This document shows, piece after piece, positions 47,203 through 56,825 of a stretch of DNA of 64,000 nucleotides. A model generated the notes under the pieces. The model was not told the origin of the DNA. It was given only the letters and a program-made list of their open reading frames with translations, and did not search any database. The DNA comes from Erwinia persicina (lineage in GTDB: Bacteria; Pseudomonadota; Gammaproteobacteria; Enterobacterales; Enterobacteriaceae), in assembly GCF_014838825.1 (NCBI RefSeq), contig NZ_JACYMO010000013.1:62001-126000 (forward strand), written 5' to 3'. The translations under genes were made by a program, and so were the position numbers. Positions within the stretch are counted from its first letter, which is position 1, and each line of letters starts with the position of its first letter.

Positions 47203-47754
47203 GTGCGTGATATTACTTTTAAGTTTAAGTTTAAGTTTAAGTTTTTGTTATGTATATTGCTGGCTCCATTTTTTTCTTTTGCAAGTAGCACATGGAATGC
47301 TAAATCAGCACAAATGCAATGTGGCTTAGCTTTGGTAAAGGTCAGTGCTGAATGCCAGGTGAATCAAAAAAGCCCAAAGGAGAATATATGCAAAAATTAC
47401 CGTTTGGTAATAAAGAACGGGACGAATAATAAAGAGTTTTCTTTACCGTACATCCCGAACAGGCAAAAAGTCCTCCTGGAAGGACAGGGTTATTCCTTTA
47501 ATAATGTAGTTAAGTCTGGTGATTGGGCTCCCTCCACAATGAAATGCTATGACAATGAAAATATTGTGATCGGATACCATCTTGGGCTGGATGAAGAGGA
47601 GAGCGTAAAGGGGGCATTGTTGTCCTATATTGACGCCCCATTTATTGATTTTTCAGGGGACTTTATTACAGGTAACAAGCTTTCTGAGCTTAGGTCTCGA
47701 GAAATAAAAAACCCATACGACAATACAAATATAGACTTTATTAGCAATCGCTGA
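47203..47754 (+). CDS. Exported protein after vgrG, unknown (possible immunity or accessory)
   Basis: 183 residues from GTG 47203, 1 nt after the vgrG stop and behind GAGGG. The N-terminus is a signal peptide with an unusual basic region: FK repeated four times from a (TTTAAG)4 hexanucleotide repeat, then LLCILLAPFFSFASS. The mature part has several Cys (MQCGLALV, SAECQV, NICKNYR, MKCYDN) and no recognised domain. Its place between vgrG and a peptidoglycan-degrading effector suggests a periplasmic immunity or adaptor role. AT-rich relative to vgrG. Confidence 0.65.
   Translation: MRDITFKFKFKFKFLLCILLAPFFSFASSTWNAKSAQMQCGLALVKVSAECQVNQKSPKENICKNYRLVIKNGTNNKEFSLPYIPNRQKVLLEGQGYSFNNVVKSGDWAPSTMKCYDNENIVIGYHLGLDEEESVKGALLSYIDAPFIDFSGDFITGNKLSELRSREIKNPYDNTNIDFISNR
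47218..47241 (+). repeat. In-frame hexanucleotide repeat (TTTAAG)4
   Basis: Four tandem TTTAAG units encode alternating Phe-Lys in the n-region of a signal peptide. Copy-number change by slippage would change the charge of the signal peptide without a frameshift. Confidence 0.75.
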
Positions 47755-47762
47755 GGTATGGT

Positions 47763-49667
47763 ATGTCTGATTTATATGAGTATTTAAATGCCAAAAAGGG
47801 AAAGGCATATTTTGATGACCAGATTAAACCATTTTCTTTAATCTCACTCTATCCGGATATAGATACATCCCGAAAGCTAAGAGGCAACAGTCGTACAATA
47901 GGAGATGCTGATAAAGATGTCCAGGATGCTATTATAGATATGATAATTACCATAGCTGTCCGCTATGGATTAAGTTATAAAGAGATATCTTATATATTAT
48001 TAACCACTAAGGTTGAGTCTGGATTTAACCCCGATGCGGCAGCGGGCACTACTAGTGCAGCTGGTTTAGCGCAAGGAACAGTTGGTTTTATCAAAGATGC
48101 ATTGGCACAATCTGAAGGCATTCTTGGTTTTCAGCTAGATCTTCGTAATGAAGAAGTTTTTGAAGCTGAGAAAGGATGTTATGCGGTAATCTATTCCTTT
48201 TTACTTAACAAATCGAAGGTGATGGAGAGTTACACATCAGATCAAAGTGAATACTGGGAATGGCTTTATTTGTTGCATCATGATGGTGCCTATAGTTTAG
48301 GAAAATATCTCGATGGTACACGTGAGAAAAGTGCAGATGGCGAGAAGTGGGCACTTTATATAAATAAGCATTTATCAGTTGTGGAAGGATTACTAAAAAA
48401 CACTGAAGTTCATACTAAATTTAAACTGTCTACGGGAAATAATACAGCATTCAAAAACAAAAATTATATTGCTGCAATCTCTCCATTTCCAAGTTCAACA
48501 TGCCCAAATTTAGTGTCAGACTATGAGAAAGCTCTAGTTTTTATCAAGGGCGTGACTGATGCAAACGGGATGACTAAATCAGTCAATGCTATCGCAGGTT
48601 CAGAAATTGTGTTTACTATTCTTGCTGATAATTACAAAGAATTAGCTAAATCAACTGTTGAAAAAAATACCAATGAAAAGCATAAGACTCTAACTTATAC
48701 CGTTAAGAAAGGTGACACCTTATCAGCAATAGCGAAGAAATATAGTGTATCAGTAGAGAAATTGGCAAGAATTAATAAGATCCATAACGTAAACATGTTG
48801 CGCATTGGTGCGAAATTGAAAATACCTGATAGTAATCAAAATCATGGATATGTTAGCCGCTATATTTCAGTGAAGACAAAAAAAGAGATTCTTAAAACCA
48901 TTGGGGTTGAAAATGCTAATGCTAAAGCAGCCGTAGAGTATTCGAGAAGCCATATTGTTTTGCCAAAAGGAAGCAAGTCCGCAGACTCGGAAAAGGAAAG
49001 CAATGTAATTCATATTAAAACTACGACGACGGATAAGTCTGTTGCTCGCAGGAGTAAAAATGAACCAGAGAAGCATCAGACTACTTCAGAGGGAAAGGCA
49101 AAAGAAATTTCTGTTGTTAACGACTTTGAGCCTCTAGTCAAGTTTCAAACTGATATATCTGAAAACTTACAGAGCTTGGTTTCTGCTCATTCAATTGATG
49201 TTATTAAAGGAATAATGAAATCTGCAGGTGTCCATAAAATTACTATCACTAGCACCCTACGCACTCCCGAAGAGCAAGTGGAAGCAATGTACAACAATAT
49301 GTGCAACAAGGGTGTGCAATCCCAACTTGATTATTATGCTGCTGCGGGCCGGGAGGTTGTACAAGCAGGTATCGCTGTGGGTGGCATAGATAAAAGTAAG
49401 GAGAATCAGGTTAAAAAAGCCATGGTTGATAAAGTCAATTCTTTACAAAAAGAGGGGCGTCTTGTTTCAAAACATTGTGTTTCGCTTGAATCGTATGCTC
49501 AGAGAAATGTATTTGATATAAGTAAAAGATTATTACCTGTCACTTTGCAGCGGGCTTTTGATAAGGCTATTACAAAATATGTAAAAGATAACCCAGGGGA
49601 AATGAAATATATCAGTCCATTTGATAATCGTGGTGAGCCAGCATTCCATGTGGAGATTGTACAATGA
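47763..49667 (+). CDS. Multidomain peptidoglycan-hydrolase T6SS effector (lytic transglycosylase, LysM, peptidase-like)
   Basis: 634 residues, no signal peptide. Residues about 55-180 resemble a lytic transglycosylase: TTKVESGFNPDAAAG with catalytic E85 and SAAGLAQG. Residues 310-355 are a LysM domain (YTVKKGDTLSAIAKKYSVS ... IGAKLKIP). The C-terminal part (about 490-634) has STLRTPEEQ, H571, FDIS (D585) and FHVEI (H629), the order of metal-ligand segments in M15/VanY-type peptidases, though spacing is unusual. It would cut both glycan and peptide of the target wall. Starts 8 bp after the exported protein and overlaps the next gene by ATGA. AT-rich. Confidence 0.8.
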   Translation: MSDLYEYLNAKKGKAYFDDQIKPFSLISLYPDIDTSRKLRGNSRTIGDADKDVQDAIIDMIITIAVRYGLSYKEISYILLTTKVESGFNPDAAAGTTSAAGLAQGTVGFIKDALAQSEGILGFQLDLRNEEVFEAEKGCYAVIYSFLLNKSKVMESYTSDQSEYWEWLYLLHHDGAYSLGKYLDGTREKSADGEKWALYINKHLSVVEGLLKNTEVHTKFKLSTGNNTAFKNKNYIAAISPFPSSTCPNLVSDYEKALVFIKGVTDANGMTKSVNAIAGSEIVFTILADNYKELAKSTVEKNTNEKHKTLTYTVKKGDTLSAIAKKYSVSVEKLARINKIHNVNMLRIGAKLKIPDSNQNHGYVSRYISVKTKKEILKTIGVENANAKAAVEYSRSHIVLPKGSKSADSEKESNVIHIKTTTTDKSVARRSKNEPEKHQTTSEGKAKEISVVNDFEPLVKFQTDISENLQSLVSAHSIDVIKGIMKSAGVHKITITSTLRTPEEQVEAMYNNMCNKGVQSQLDYYAAAGREVVQAGIAVGGIDKSKENQVKKAMVDKVNSLQKEGRLVSKHCVSLESYAQRNVFDISKRLLPVTLQRAFDKAITKYVKDNPGEMKYISPFDNRGEPAFHVEIVQ

Positions 49668-50344
49668 AGAAAATATTGTTTTTTATTGCTGTCGTTCCTT
49701 TTTTTGCATTTTGCAATACTATTAAGGTAAAAGATGGTCTGTATTATGGATATTGGGTTTATAAAGATCATGGTGCCGTGAAAGAGTATGGTGTTTTAGC
49801 TAACGAACCTAGAAAATTGATGGGTAAATATATATTAACGCCTGTTCCCAAGTTTACTGATGATAATGAAATATATATTAAAGTTAAGGGGGGTATCCCG
49901 ATCGTATATTTTTATCAAAAAAGTGTTGGGTCTGATCTGAATACGGTTGGATGGGCTGGCGCTAGATTTACTGAGGGGAATATGATTATTTCTGCAAGCA
50001 CTATTCGAATGGTCACAGAGGATACCAAAGACCATGTATTTGTTGGTGAGGAATTCTTAGGGAAACGGATAAGGCTTAAAAAGGATGAAATGGTTCCGTT
50101 GTCATTAATTAATGAGAATAGTTTTAATGTGGACTGTAATCAATACTTGGATGTTAATGCTTATAGGGAGAATGGTATTCCTGATTATGAAGAGCCAGAC
50201 CCAAAAGGACGGGAAGGGATAGGTTTATCTTATCCTGCAACGGTTTTTGCAGTCGGTGAACTCGGTATTTGTTCTGCATTTCTCGATGATGATATTGTTC
50301 CTCAAATTAAAAACGGATGGATTCAGTTCCGTCGCCTCAATTAA
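49664..50344 (+). CDS. Exported protein, likely immunity to the peptidoglycan effector
   Basis: 226 residues. Signal peptide MKKILFFIAVVPFFAFC, then a beta-rich protein with no recognised domain (DGLYYGYWVYKDHGA). It starts within the effector stop (ATGA overlap), the usual arrangement for an effector-immunity pair, and its periplasmic location is where the effector acts. Function inferred from context. Confidence 0.7.
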   Translation: MKKILFFIAVVPFFAFCNTIKVKDGLYYGYWVYKDHGAVKEYGVLANEPRKLMGKYILTPVPKFTDDNEIYIKVKGGIPIVYFYQKSVGSDLNTVGWAGARFTEGNMIISASTIRMVTEDTKDHVFVGEEFLGKRIRLKKDEMVPLSLINENSFNVDCNQYLDVNAYRENGIPDYEEPDPKGREGIGLSYPATVFAVGELGICSAFLDDDIVPQIKNGWIQFRRLN

Positions 50345-50373
50345 AACGTGTAAACTAATTTGTTAGGTGTGCT

Positions 50374-50640
50374 ATGTCCAAAGGATTTGTATTGCTCGGA
50401 GATAAAACTACTCACGGCGGTGAGGTTATATCTGCATCTTCGACCATGATTGTGAACGGAAAGAAAGTAGCCTTAGTTGGCGATGAAATTAATTGTCCTG
50501 TTGAAGGGCATGGTATTAATGCCATTATAGAAGGATCACCTGAATGGATTTCAGATGGCAAAGAAGTTGTGGTGGATGGCTGCGAATGTGAATGTGGCTG
50601 CCATGTTATCTCCAGTGCGCCGGATTGTTCAGTAGGATAA
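50374..50640 (+). CDS. PAAR-domain T6SS spike tip
   Basis: 88 residues. PAAR-type cone protein (GDKTTHGGEVISASST, VNGKKVALVGDEINCPV), capping the VgrG spike. The C-terminus has a Cys cluster (GCECECGC), also found at the end of VgrG. It lacks an effector extension. It lies 4 bp before the following membrane-protein gene. Confidence 0.9.
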   Translation: MSKGFVLLGDKTTHGGEVISASSTMIVNGKKVALVGDEINCPVEGHGINAIIEGSPEWISDGKEVVVDGCECECGCHVISSAPDCSVG

Positions 50641-50643
50641 GTT

Positions 50644-51804
50644 ATGAGCTGGGAGCGTCAGAAAGCCACAATTGCTACAGAACCTGATGAGCCGTCACTG
50701 GTCATCTGGCTGGTTGCAGGCCTTATTGCTGTTATTGCTGGAGTGTTGCTCTTTGTACTCCACGCCAATCAGTTCCTGGGTAAATTGCAAAAATTTAACC
50801 TCTGGATTGTTTCCGGAGGCCCTCTTTTTCTCTGGTTCGTGACGATTTGCATTCGCGGATGGATATATAACCACGCAATGGACCGCCATCAGTTTGAATC
50901 CGATGAGGCAGACTATGCACAGCAGCAATGGGTTTCCTGGGCCGGGCGTTATCTGACGGTTCTGTATAGCCGGGTTATCCTGCCTGATGAATTGACACCA
51001 TCCACATTTCTGCAGGCCCCCAAAGATCTCGAGCAGAGTAGCTCTCTTTCTCGGGGAATAACGTTACCTGTTGGCGAAGATGCTTTTTCAGCATTGATTG
51101 GGGGCCTGGACATATCAGAATTACAGCGCTTATCTGACCTCCCTTTCCACGCAACCTTACTGACTGATTCACACGATCCTGATGTGACATTACAGAGAGA
51201 ATTTTCAGCATGCTGGCTCCAGTTTGTTGGACAGGCGTATCCCGTACCCTCACTGACTATCCATATAGCCAGATCCTTTGATTGGGTGGAAGAGCGCCTC
51301 AAAGCCCCGATTCTGGATGTTGAGCTTCTGTTGGTTCACCAGACTCAGGGAGGGAATGAGTACAGTGATTCGCTGTCGGCTTTAATGCTGACCTCTGATG
51401 ATGTAGCAACGAAGTATCAGCTAAACCATCACGCTCGCCTGCTTCGGCCTATGTCGCTTGAATCAACCCAAATGTTGAGTGAAGAGCTCGATATCTTTTT
51501 CTCAACCCAGTCACAGGCTATTGCTGCGGGTGCAATTGTGGGCGACAGCATGGAGTGGGGGGATGATTTTTCCACTCTTCTGGCCAGTGCAAAACAATAT
51601 GAAGGCAGCTGGAGGCCCCAGCAGTGCCATTGGCTGGAGAAATATGCCGGACTCAGCGGTCCTTTCTCACCGTGGATTATTGCCGCCGTCGTTAGTGATA
51701 TAGCCATGCTCACAAAAGAAGATTGCCTGATGCTTTCGGGTGACAAAGAGCAGCGATATGTAAATACCGTAACTACAGGGAATCTGATGAATGGCGAAGG
51801 ATAA
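50644..51804 (+). CDS. T6SS-associated inner-membrane protein, unknown function
   Basis: 386 residues. Two transmembrane helices near the N-terminus (about 19-41 and 52-70) and a large soluble region without a recognised domain. Between PAAR and tssM, overlapping tssM by 14 nt. Genes in this position occur in several enterobacterial T6SS clusters, but I cannot name the family; an accessory of the TssJLM complex is plausible. Confidence 0.7.
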   Translation: MSWERQKATIATEPDEPSLVIWLVAGLIAVIAGVLLFVLHANQFLGKLQKFNLWIVSGGPLFLWFVTICIRGWIYNHAMDRHQFESDEADYAQQQWVSWAGRYLTVLYSRVILPDELTPSTFLQAPKDLEQSSSLSRGITLPVGEDAFSALIGGLDISELQRLSDLPFHATLLTDSHDPDVTLQREFSACWLQFVGQAYPVPSLTIHIARSFDWVEERLKAPILDVELLLVHQTQGGNEYSDSLSALMLTSDDVATKYQLNHHARLLRPMSLESTQMLSEELDIFFSTQSQAIAAGAIVGDSMEWGDDFSTLLASAKQYEGSWRPQQCHWLEKYAGLSGPFSPWIIAAVVSDIAMLTKEDCLMLSGDKEQRYVNTVTTGNLMNGEG

Positions 51805-54800
51805 CTCAGTGTGGCGTGGTAACTGGGGACGCATCAGTATTACTGCGCTGATTGCTGCCGCGATCGGATTGGCCATCTGGAAAAAAGGCGATGCGTTCGG
51901 ACTGACCAGTAATGGCCTTAAGCTGCTGGTATTTGTGGCGGTGATAATCCTCCTGCTACTTGTCCGTCATGGCAAAACTATTAGCCTTGCTATTAAACAA
52001 CAGTGGTCTCGTTTTCAGGCGAAGCGTAAAAGTGTCCTGCCTGCCGATGAAGGTCGCGTTAAGCAGACTGCGCCTCGCAATGTCACAGTTGATACTATCC
52101 GTGACGCCATGCGTAACCTCTACGGCCGGCGTTGGGGGCGTAAAACGCGCATTCTGCTGGTCACTGGCACCGTCTCTGAGGTGGAGCAGCTGACGCCAGG
52201 TCTTACGGCTCAGCTCTGGCAGGAAGACCGTGGCACGCTGTTGCTGTGGGGCGGTGACCTCAATAGCCCGGCAGACAGCGCCTGGCTGATCGCGCTGCGC
52301 AAACTGCGCCGCCGTCCGGTGGATGGGCTGGTGTGGGTCACTTCAGCATTTGATCAGCTATCTGCGCCAGGGCTGGAACCGCCGCTGCCGGTGCCGTCTG
52401 AAAGCACCATGGATTCCCTGTCGCACGCCATCAGCGCGCGTATGGAAACGCTTGGCTGGAAGCTCCCGCTGTACGTCTGGTCCCTGCATCTGCGCGCCGG
52501 TCAGCCGGAAGGGCGCATTACCCAGGCGACCGGCTGTCTGTTACCTGCCGGTTGTCGTACCGAAGGGCTGGCAGAACAACTCTCCGTCCTGACGCCGGAT
52601 TTGACTTCACAGGGGCTGCAGCAGGCCTGTGGTGAAGTGAAACATAACTTCCTGCTGATGCTTGCCGACCAGCTCATTCGTGAGCCGGAAAGCGTGACCG
52701 CACCGCTGTCGGTGATGCTCAATCCGTACCGCCCGCTGCCGCTGGCTGGCGTGGTGTTCAGTCAGCTCTCAGCGGGTGCCGAACGCGCCGTGCCGCACCA
52801 CTGGGGCATGGATAAACGCTGGGATGTCCTGCCAGAGTCGGTCCGGATGCTGCCTGCCGCACTGCGCCCTGTTAAGCCGGGCATTCCCTGGCGCAAGGTG
52901 TTTGCGTCGGTTATCGCCCTGGCGATGGTGGGCTGGGCTGCATGGATGAGTATTGCGTATGTCACCAACCGCAGCCAGATTGACGCTGCGAATGCCCGGG
53001 CTGCAATAGCTTCGCGACAAAATCAGCCGCTGGAGCAGCGTCTGCACGCGCTGTCGGAACTGCAGAAAACACTGGCTCGTCTGCAGTACCGTTCTGAACA
53101 CGGTATTCCGTGGTACGAAAAGGCCGGTCTGAGCCAGAATAATGCCCTGCTGGCGGCACTGTGGCCGCGTTATCAGGACAGCGCACTGCCGCTGTTGCGG
53201 GATGCGGCCGCAGACCACCTGCAGAAGCAGGTCAGCGCCTTTAACGCGCTGCCGCCGGGTAGCCCGCTGCGTGAGCAGATGGCAAAACACACCTGGGAGC
53301 AGCTCAAACTCTACCTGATGCTGGCGCGTCCGGAACATATGGATGCAGGCTGGTTCAGTACCGCGCTGCTGCATGACTGGCCGAAGCGTGATGGCGTGAA
53401 GGACGGTATCTGGCAGGGTCTGGCCCCGTCACTGCTGTCGTTCTATGGTGCACGGCTGGCTAAGCACCCGGAGTGGAAGCTCCGAGCTGATGAGGGCATG
53501 GTCAGCCAGGCGCGCTCCCTGCTGGTTCGCCTGATGGGCGTACGTAACAGTGAATCGACCCTGTACCAGAAGATGCTCTCTCAGGTGGCGCATCTGTATG
53601 CCGATATGCGCCTTGAAGACATGACTGGCGATACCGACGCATCCCGCCTGTTCAGCACCACCGAAATTGTTCCGGGGATGTTTACGCTTCAGGCCTGGAC
53701 GCAGGCGGTGCAGCCCGCCATCGGGAAGGTGGTGAAGGCGCGCCGGGACGAGCTCGACTGGGTGCTCACCGACAGTAAGCATCAGGTGAACAGGCAGGAT
53801 GAAATCTCCCCGGAAGCGCTGAAAAAGCGCCTGACGGAGCGCTACTTCGCTGACTTTGGCGGTGCCTGGCTGGCGTTCCTCAACAGCCTGCGCTGGCATC
53901 AGGCGGCCACGCTGTCGGATGCCATTGACCAACTGACCCTGATGGCCGACGTGCGCCAGTCACCTCTGGTGGCGCTGATGAACACCCTGAATGTGCAGGG
54001 GCGCACCGGCCAGACCGGCGAAGCAATATCAGATTCTCTGGTGAAATCGGCGAAGAATCTGCTCGGTGGTGACAACAATGACGCCATTGACCAGAGTGCC
54101 GGTGCCCATGGCCCGCTGGATGCGACCTTTGGCCCGGTGCTGGCGCTGATGGATAAAACCCGCTCCGGCACGCAGGCCCAGAGTCTGCAGTCATATCTGA
54201 CCCGGGTCACCCAGGTGCGTCTGCGCCTGCAGCAGGTGACCAATGCCGCCGACCCGCAGGCCATGACCCAGACCATTGCCCGGACCGTATTCCAGGGCAA
54301 AGCTGTGGACCTGACCGAAACCCGTGACTACGGCAGCCTGATTGCCGCCGGTCTGGGTCAGGAGTGGAGCGGCTTTGGCCGGACGGTGTTTGTAAACCCG
54401 ATGGAGCAGGCCTGGCAGCAAGTGCTGACCCCGGCGGCCGACAGCCTCAACGCCCAGTGGCAGCAGGCGGTGGTGGCTGAGTGGAACAGTGCCTTCGGTG
54501 GACGTTATCCGTTTAACAACTCCAGCAGTGATGTTTCCCTGCCGCTGCTGGCTAAATATCTCAACGCCGATTCCGGGCGTATCGCGCAGTTCCTGCAGAC
54601 CCGCCTCAAGGGCGTGCTGCAAAAAGAAGGTAACCACTGGGTACCGGACAGTATCAACTCGCAGGGGCTGGCCTTTAACCCGGCCTTCCTCAACGCCATT
54701 AACACCCTGAGTCAACTCTCGGATGTGGCCTTCACCGAAGGCAATGCCGGCATGAATTTCGAGCTGCGTCCGGGCACGGCCAATGGCGTGATGCAGACCG

Positions 54801-55210
54801 ACATGATTATTGACAGCCAGAAGCTGTCCTATGTGAACCAGCTCCCGGCGTGGAAGCGTTTCACCTGGCCTGCGGATACGGAAGCCCCTGGAGCAAACCT
54901 GAGCTGGATAAGCACGCAGGCGGGCACCCGCCAGTACGCCGACATGCCGGGTGCCTGGGGCTGGATCAGACTGCTCGATAAAGCCACCGTCAGCGCTTAC
55001 CCGGGTATCGGCAGCAGTTACAGCCTGAGCTGGAAAGCCCAGGATGGCCGCAAACTCAATTACACCCTGCGTACCGAAGCGGGAGACGGCCCGCTGGCAC
55101 TTCTGAAGCTGCGTCATTTCCGCCTGCCGGAAACCATCTTCAGCACCACCGGTATTGCACCATCAGACCAGGTTGCCAGTGCTGGCAATGTTGCAGAGGA
55201 GGTTTACTGA
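51791..55210 (+). CDS. tssM: T6SS membrane-complex protein TssM (IcmF)
   Basis: 1139 residues. N-terminal transmembrane helices (about 16-55), cytoplasmic domain, a further helix (about 360-385) and a large periplasmic domain with the IcmF C-terminal region. Where many TssM proteins have Walker A (GxPGxGKT) this one has TGTVSEVEQL, so the nucleotide-binding loop is degenerate. With TssJ and TssL it forms the trans-envelope channel. Overlaps tssA by one base. Confidence 0.96.
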   Translation: MAKDNSVWRGNWGRISITALIAAAIGLAIWKKGDAFGLTSNGLKLLVFVAVIILLLLVRHGKTISLAIKQQWSRFQAKRKSVLPADEGRVKQTAPRNVTVDTIRDAMRNLYGRRWGRKTRILLVTGTVSEVEQLTPGLTAQLWQEDRGTLLLWGGDLNSPADSAWLIALRKLRRRPVDGLVWVTSAFDQLSAPGLEPPLPVPSESTMDSLSHAISARMETLGWKLPLYVWSLHLRAGQPEGRITQATGCLLPAGCRTEGLAEQLSVLTPDLTSQGLQQACGEVKHNFLLMLADQLIREPESVTAPLSVMLNPYRPLPLAGVVFSQLSAGAERAVPHHWGMDKRWDVLPESVRMLPAALRPVKPGIPWRKVFASVIALAMVGWAAWMSIAYVTNRSQIDAANARAAIASRQNQPLEQRLHALSELQKTLARLQYRSEHGIPWYEKAGLSQNNALLAALWPRYQDSALPLLRDAAADHLQKQVSAFNALPPGSPLREQMAKHTWEQLKLYLMLARPEHMDAGWFSTALLHDWPKRDGVKDGIWQGLAPSLLSFYGARLAKHPEWKLRADEGMVSQARSLLVRLMGVRNSESTLYQKMLSQVAHLYADMRLEDMTGDTDASRLFSTTEIVPGMFTLQAWTQAVQPAIGKVVKARRDELDWVLTDSKHQVNRQDEISPEALKKRLTERYFADFGGAWLAFLNSLRWHQAATLSDAIDQLTLMADVRQSPLVALMNTLNVQGRTGQTGEAISDSLVKSAKNLLGGDNNDAIDQSAGAHGPLDATFGPVLALMDKTRSGTQAQSLQSYLTRVTQVRLRLQQVTNAADPQAMTQTIARTVFQGKAVDLTETRDYGSLIAAGLGQEWSGFGRTVFVNPMEQAWQQVLTPAADSLNAQWQQAVVAEWNSAFGGRYPFNNSSSDVSLPLLAKYLNADSGRIAQFLQTRLKGVLQKEGNHWVPDSINSQGLAFNPAFLNAINTLSQLSDVAFTEGNAGMNFELRPGTANGVMQTDMIIDSQKLSYVNQLPAWKRFTWPADTEAPGANLSWISTQAGTRQYADMPGAWGWIRLLDKATVSAYPGIGSSYSLSWKAQDGRKLNYTLRTEAGDGPLALLKLRHFRLPETIFSTTGIAPSDQVASAGNVAEEVY

Positions 55211-56805
55211 TGAGTACCCTGAACGTCTTACTCAGCGCCTGCCAGACCGGACAGGAATCACTGCTTGCCACTACCCGCGAACGCGTGGCGCAGTGGGATA
55301 ACTGGCTGCAGCCGCTTTCCGGTTCATCGCCCGCCGGCGAGGATCCTGGCTATGACGATGACTTCCAGCAGATGCGCGAGGAGGTCAATAAACTCTCCGG
55401 TGCGGATACAGAGCTCGTCTGCCGGCTGGCAGAGAAGCTGCTGACCACCACCGCGAAAGACATCCGCGTGGCAACGTACTACTGCTGGGCGAAACTGCAC
55501 CGCGAAGGTGAACAGGGGCTGGCCGAAGGGCTTGAACTGCTGGCCGGGCTGCTGGAACGCTTTGGTACAAAGCTGCATCCACAGCGTAACCGCAGCCGTA
55601 AGGCGGCACTGGAATGGCTGGCAGGGTCGCGCATGACCGACTCGCTTTCCCTGTACCCGGAAGTGGTCAGGATCGATGCGATGCGGACTACCGGGGCGCT
55701 GCTGCTGATCGCCGGGCTGACCGAAAATGAGCCCGATGAAACCCGCCCGGAACTTAACGCGCTGTATGGTGCGCTGGAAAATCGTCTGCAGAAAGCCGGT
55801 GGTGTGGATGCGGTGGTACCGCAGAACGCCAGCACCGGCGAAACCCCCTCAACGGCCAGCCACAGCGATGCCCCGCTCATTGGGCGCATCACCTCTGGTC
55901 AGGATTTGCTGGCCCAGGCCCGCACCCTCACCGAATACCTGCGTGAGCAGCCGGACGGCTGGCTGTCAGCACACCATCTGATGAAAAGCCTGCGCCATGA
56001 CACTCTGCGGGCCATCCCGGCCCCGGATGTTCAGGGGCGTACGCGCATCGAGCCGCCAAGGGCGGATCAGCGCGCGTTACTCAAACGCCTCTACCTGCAG
56101 CAGAACTGGACTGAAATGCTGGAAACGGCCGACAGCACGTTTTCCCGCGGTGCCAATCACCTGTGGCTGGATTTGCAGTGGTATATCCATCAGGCACTGA
56201 CGAAATCAGGCCAGGAGACGCTGGCCGACATTATTACCGCTGACCTGAAAGGGCTGTTGTCACGACTGTCCGGGCTGGAAACGCTGGCGTTCAGTGACGG
56301 AACGCCGTTTGCGGATGAAGTGACGCTGAACTGGATCCAGCAGAGCGTGCTGGATACCGCAGGCGGTTGGGGCAACGACACCACATCTGCACCGGTCACC
56401 GCCGGCAACGAAGACATTCTGGCGCTGGAACCGGAAGCCGTGACGCTGGCTGACAGTGAAGGCCCGGATGCCGCGCTGGGCTGGTTACAGAACCGCCCGG
56501 GCGTCACGACTGCGCGACAGCAGTGGCTGCTGCGCCTGCTGATGGGGCGCATTGCCGAGCAGTACGGTAAAAACGAACTGGCGGTACACCTGTTTGCAGA
56601 GCTGAGTGAGCGGGCCAGCGAGGTGACCCTCTCAGCATGGGAGCCAGAGCTGTTGTTCGAGGTACATGCCCGCCATCTCAAACTCCTGCGGCTGAAAGCC
56701 GGTCGCAGTGAGGCCGATAAGGCCCGTCTGACACCGATAATGGACCAGTTACTTGCCGGGCTGATCGCCGTCGATCCTGCCCGTGCCGCTTTGCTTTGCG
56801 GTTAA
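55210..56805 (+). CDS. tssA: T6SS baseplate/tail cap protein TssA
   Basis: 531 residues with an ImpA-N domain (about 30-160; PLSGSSPAGEDPGYDDDF, GTKLHPQRNR) and a C-terminal VasJ-type domain. TssA coordinates tail-tube and sheath assembly. Starts at the tssM stop (TGATG overlap); 20 bp before tssF. Confidence 0.93.
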   Translation: MSTLNVLLSACQTGQESLLATTRERVAQWDNWLQPLSGSSPAGEDPGYDDDFQQMREEVNKLSGADTELVCRLAEKLLTTTAKDIRVATYYCWAKLHREGEQGLAEGLELLAGLLERFGTKLHPQRNRSRKAALEWLAGSRMTDSLSLYPEVVRIDAMRTTGALLLIAGLTENEPDETRPELNALYGALENRLQKAGGVDAVVPQNASTGETPSTASHSDAPLIGRITSGQDLLAQARTLTEYLREQPDGWLSAHHLMKSLRHDTLRAIPAPDVQGRTRIEPPRADQRALLKRLYLQQNWTEMLETADSTFSRGANHLWLDLQWYIHQALTKSGQETLADIITADLKGLLSRLSGLETLAFSDGTPFADEVTLNWIQQSVLDTAGGWGNDTTSAPVTAGNEDILALEPEAVTLADSEGPDAALGWLQNRPGVTTARQQWLLRLLMGRIAEQYGKNELAVHLFAELSERASEVTLSAWEPELLFEVHARHLKLLRLKAGRSEADKARLTPIMDQLLAGLIAVDPARAALLCG

Positions 56806-56825
56806 ATCTACAGGAACAGAAATAA

